DNA of 15,014 nt, taken from contig JAICSG010000022.1 in the NCBI GenBank assembly GCA_025937035.1, forward strand, positions 1-15,014. Reading direction: 5' to 3'. Origin of the DNA: Thermoanaerobaculia bacterium (GTDB lineage Bacteria > Acidobacteriota > Thermoanaerobaculia > Multivoradales > UBA5704). The notes beneath the pieces were generated by a model. It worked only from the letters and a program-made list of their open reading frames with translations. It did not search any database and had not been told where the DNA came from. The position numbers and the translations under genes are program-made. Of the stretch, positions 13,185 through 15,014 are shown piece by piece. Within the stretch, counting starts at the first letter, position 1. The number at the start of each line of letters is the position of its first letter.

Positions 13185-13190
13185 TACAAT
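13185..13190 (+). promoter_or_regulatory. -10 element of the RapA-like gene
   Basis: TACAAT matches five of six positions of the -10 consensus. It is followed by nine pyrimidines and then the ATG at 13200, whose A is the first purine, so a leaderless transcript is likely. A good -35 box is not seen; the corresponding region is taken up by operator 2. Confidence 0.5.
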
Positions 13191-13199
13191 CCCCCTCCC

Positions 13200-15014
13200 A
13201 TGTGGAAGCCCGGAGACCGTGTCACCCATCGTTTTCATTCCGAGCTCGGCACCGGGCGGATCGTCGCCGTCCAGGGGCGGAGCCTGAAGGTCGAATTTCC
13301 GGAGGCCGGCCAGGAGCTCAGCTTCGCGGCGGGCACCGACGCCCTCGTCCCCCTCGCGATCGTCCCCGGAGGACGGGCGCGGCTGGAGCCCACGGGCGAG
13401 CTGGTCGTGGTCGAATCGTGCGAGGAGGGGCGGTGCGTGCTGGCCGACGGCCGCGAGGTCGAGCTCGACAGCCTCTGGCCGGTGCCGGCCGAGGTCTCCC
13501 CCGTGGAGCGGCTGGCGCGCGGGCAGGTGGACGGCTTCGAGGACTTCGCCAACCGCCTGGACGGCCTGAAGCTCCAGCGCATCCGCCAGGCCGGCGGGCT
13601 CGGCTCGTTCCTCGGCGGGCGTATCCAGATCTTCCCCCACCAGCTCTACGCCGCCGAGCGCGCCTGCCACAGCGATCCCGTGCGCTGGCTGCTGGCGGAC
13701 GAGGTGGGCCTCGGCAAGACGGTCGAGGCCTGCCTGATCCTCAACCGCCTCCTCCATACCGGCCGCGCCGAGCGCACCCTGGTGGTGGCGCCGGAGACCC
13801 TCACCCTCCAGTGGCTGGGCGAGCTCTGGCGGAAGTACCACCAGGTCTTCGTGCTGCTCGACGAGAAGCGGCTGGACGACGTGGCCAAGGACTACGGCGA
13901 GGGGTTCAACCCGTTCGACGTCCACCGCCGGGCGATCGTGGGGATGGACACCCTGGCGAAGCGCCGGCGGCTCACCGAGCAGGCGGTCGCGGCCGGGATC
14001 GACCTGCTGGTGGTCGACGAGGCCCACCACCTGCGGCGCCCCAAGGGGCATCCCGGGAGCGAGGAGTACCGGGCGGTCGCCCCCATCGCGGCCCTGGGCC
14101 GGCACGTCCTCCTGCTCACCGCCACACCGCTGGAGGACGACGCCCACGGCTTCTTCCGCCTGCTCCAGCTCCTGCGGCCGGAGGAATTCCCCGAGGAGGA
14201 GTCGTTCGACGAGCGCCTGGCCCGCCGCGAGCCGCTCCCCCCCTGCACCAGCTCGACGCGGCGGGTGGACATCGGAGGCCTGCCGCCGCGTGTGCCTTCC
14301 CCAGTGGAGATCGGCGGCTGGGAGGCCACCGACCGGCTGGTGGGCCATCTGCGGAGCCGGCCGGCGGAGAACGCCCTGGCCCGGCGGCGCAAGGCGGACC
14401 GCGTCTTCCGTGCCCTCGCCTCCCCCGCCGCCCTGCTGGCCATCCTGGACCGCGAGGATACGGAGACGGCCGCCCTGGCCGCCGAGGCCGAGCGCGAGGA
14501 CCCGCGGGTGCGTTGGCTGGTCGAGCAGTCCGCCCGCTGGATTGGACCCGAGGAGAAGACGCTGGTCTTCGTGGCCCATCGCGAGTCGCTCGACCTGCTC
14601 AAGGGGGCGATCGAGCGGCAGGGGCGGCGCACCGGCGTCTTCCACGAGGATCTCTCCCCCGAGCGGCGGGACATCGAGGTGGCGCAATTCCGGCTCCCCG
14701 AGGGACCGTCGATCCTGATCTCCACCGAGGCCGGCGGCGAGGGGCGGAACTTCCAGTTCTGCCGCCGGCTGGTGCTCTTCGATCTGCCCTGGAACCCGGG
14801 GGTGGTCGAGCAGCGGATCGGCCGGCTCGACCGCATCGGACGCACGATCCCCACCGAGATCCTCTACTTCCGCCCGCCGTCCGGCTTCGGCCGCGCCATC
14901 GCCGGCATCTACGAGGGGATCGGCCTGCTCACAGCGCCGCTTGGAGGATTGGAGCGGGAGCTCCGCCACGTGGCCCGCGCCATCGAGACGGCGGCCGTCG
15001 AGGGGCCTGGGGAG
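13200..15014 (+). CDS. RapA-like SNF2-family ATPase/helicase (3' end outside window)
   Basis: 605 codons are open from the ATG at 13200 to the right edge without a stop. The N-terminus (PGDRVTHRFHSELGTGRIVAVQGRSLKVEFP, then a second SH3/Tudor-like stretch to about 95) mirrors the Tudor-like N-terminal domains of RapA, the SNF2 ATPase that recycles RNA polymerase. Motif I is LADEVGLGKT (Lys173), motif II is DEAHH (from Asp273), motif III is LLTATPLEDD, and the second RecA domain ends in QRIGRLDRIGR (538-548). RapA proteins bind core RNA polymerase and use ATP to remodel stalled or post-termination complexes. E. coli RapA has 968 residues, so much of the C-terminus may lie beyond the edge. Other RapA-like SNF2 ATPases occur in defence loci, but nothing else here suggests that. 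No ribosome-binding site precedes the ATG. The gene is divergent from blaI and 80 bp away. Confidence 0.88.
   Translation, partial: MWKPGDRVTHRFHSELGTGRIVAVQGRSLKVEFPEAGQELSFAAGTDALVPLAIVPGGRARLEPTGELVVVESCEEGRCVLADGREVELDSLWPVPAEVSPVERLARGQVDGFEDFANRLDGLKLQRIRQAGGLGSFLGGRIQIFPHQLYAAERACHSDPVRWLLADEVGLGKTVEACLILNRLLHTGRAERTLVVAPETLTLQWLGELWRKYHQVFVLLDEKRLDDVAKDYGEGFNPFDVHRRAIVGMDTLAKRRRLTEQAVAAGIDLLVVDEAHHLRRPKGHPGSEEYRAVAPIAALGRHVLLLTATPLEDDAHGFFRLLQLLRPEEFPEEESFDERLARREPLPPCTSSTRRVDIGGLPPRVPSPVEIGGWEATDRLVGHLRSRPAENALARRRKADRVFRALASPAALLAILDREDTETAALAAEAEREDPRVRWLVEQSARWIGPEEKTLVFVAHRESLDLLKGAIERQGRRTGVFHEDLSPERRDIEVAQFRLPEGPSILISTEAGGEGRNFQFCRRLVLFDLPWNPGVVEQRIGRLDRIGRTIPTEILYFRPPSGFGRAIAGIYEGIGLLTAPLGGLERELRHVARAIETAAVEGPGE

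Noticed and set aside
13152..14969. 605-codon minus-strand frame opposite the RapA-like gene
   Set aside because: The plus strand shows SNF2 motifs in order, while the minus frame is low-complexity and would run through the blaI promoter.

Overview
The window is GC-rich bacterial chromosome with tightly packed genes on both strands. No tRNA, rRNA, transposase, integrase or CRISPR array is visible. GC-driven codon use, exported and membrane proteins, and an M56/BlaI pair whose sensor carries tandem repeats suggest Acidobacteriota, perhaps Thermoanaerobaculia-like. The phylum is a guess from gene style, not a marker-gene result.

Layout. Positions 1-1020 (minus) hold most of a double zinc-ribbon, single-pass membrane protein that runs off the left edge. 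Divergent from it is an aidB-type acyl-CoA dehydrogenase (1064-2701), whose 3' end overlaps a convergent acetoacetate-decarboxylase-fold protein (2658-3323, minus). A small YgiT-type zinc-finger gene (3432-3653) and an M48/Ste24-like membrane protease (3718-5013) follow on the plus strand. The minus strand then carries the most notable locus. It reads, in transcription order, a medium-chain dehydrogenase (9615-8584), a hairpin-filled 110-nt gap, a 70-residue lanthipeptide precursor of the mersacidin/lichenicidin type (8473-8261), and a 1081-residue class II lanthipeptide synthetase LanM (8260-5015) whose start codon abuts the precursor stop.

Upstream of the dehydrogenase lies an array of about nine degenerate 20-21-nt tandem repeats (9678-9861) with regularly spaced A/T tracts. 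Next come a DUF5694-type exported protein (10687-9869), an M56 sensor protease with a repeat domain (12739-10748) and its BlaI/MecI-type repressor (13119-12736). The blaI promoter is readable: consensus -35, TATATC -10, one perfect dyad filling the spacer and a second dyad two helical turns upstream. Divergent from blaI, a RapA-like SNF2 ATPase starts at 13200 and runs off the right edge. Both divergent genes appear to be leaderless.

How the genes work together. LanA and LanM form a complete precursor-plus-modifier pair: LanM should dehydrate Ser/Thr and close thioether rings in the LanA core. No LanT transporter/protease or immunity gene is in the window, so export and leader removal must be encoded elsewhere or use a general protease. 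The dehydrogenase upstream could be a LanJ-like tailoring enzyme, but this is only a hypothesis. BlaI and M56 form a sensor-protease/repressor pair whose signal is unknown.
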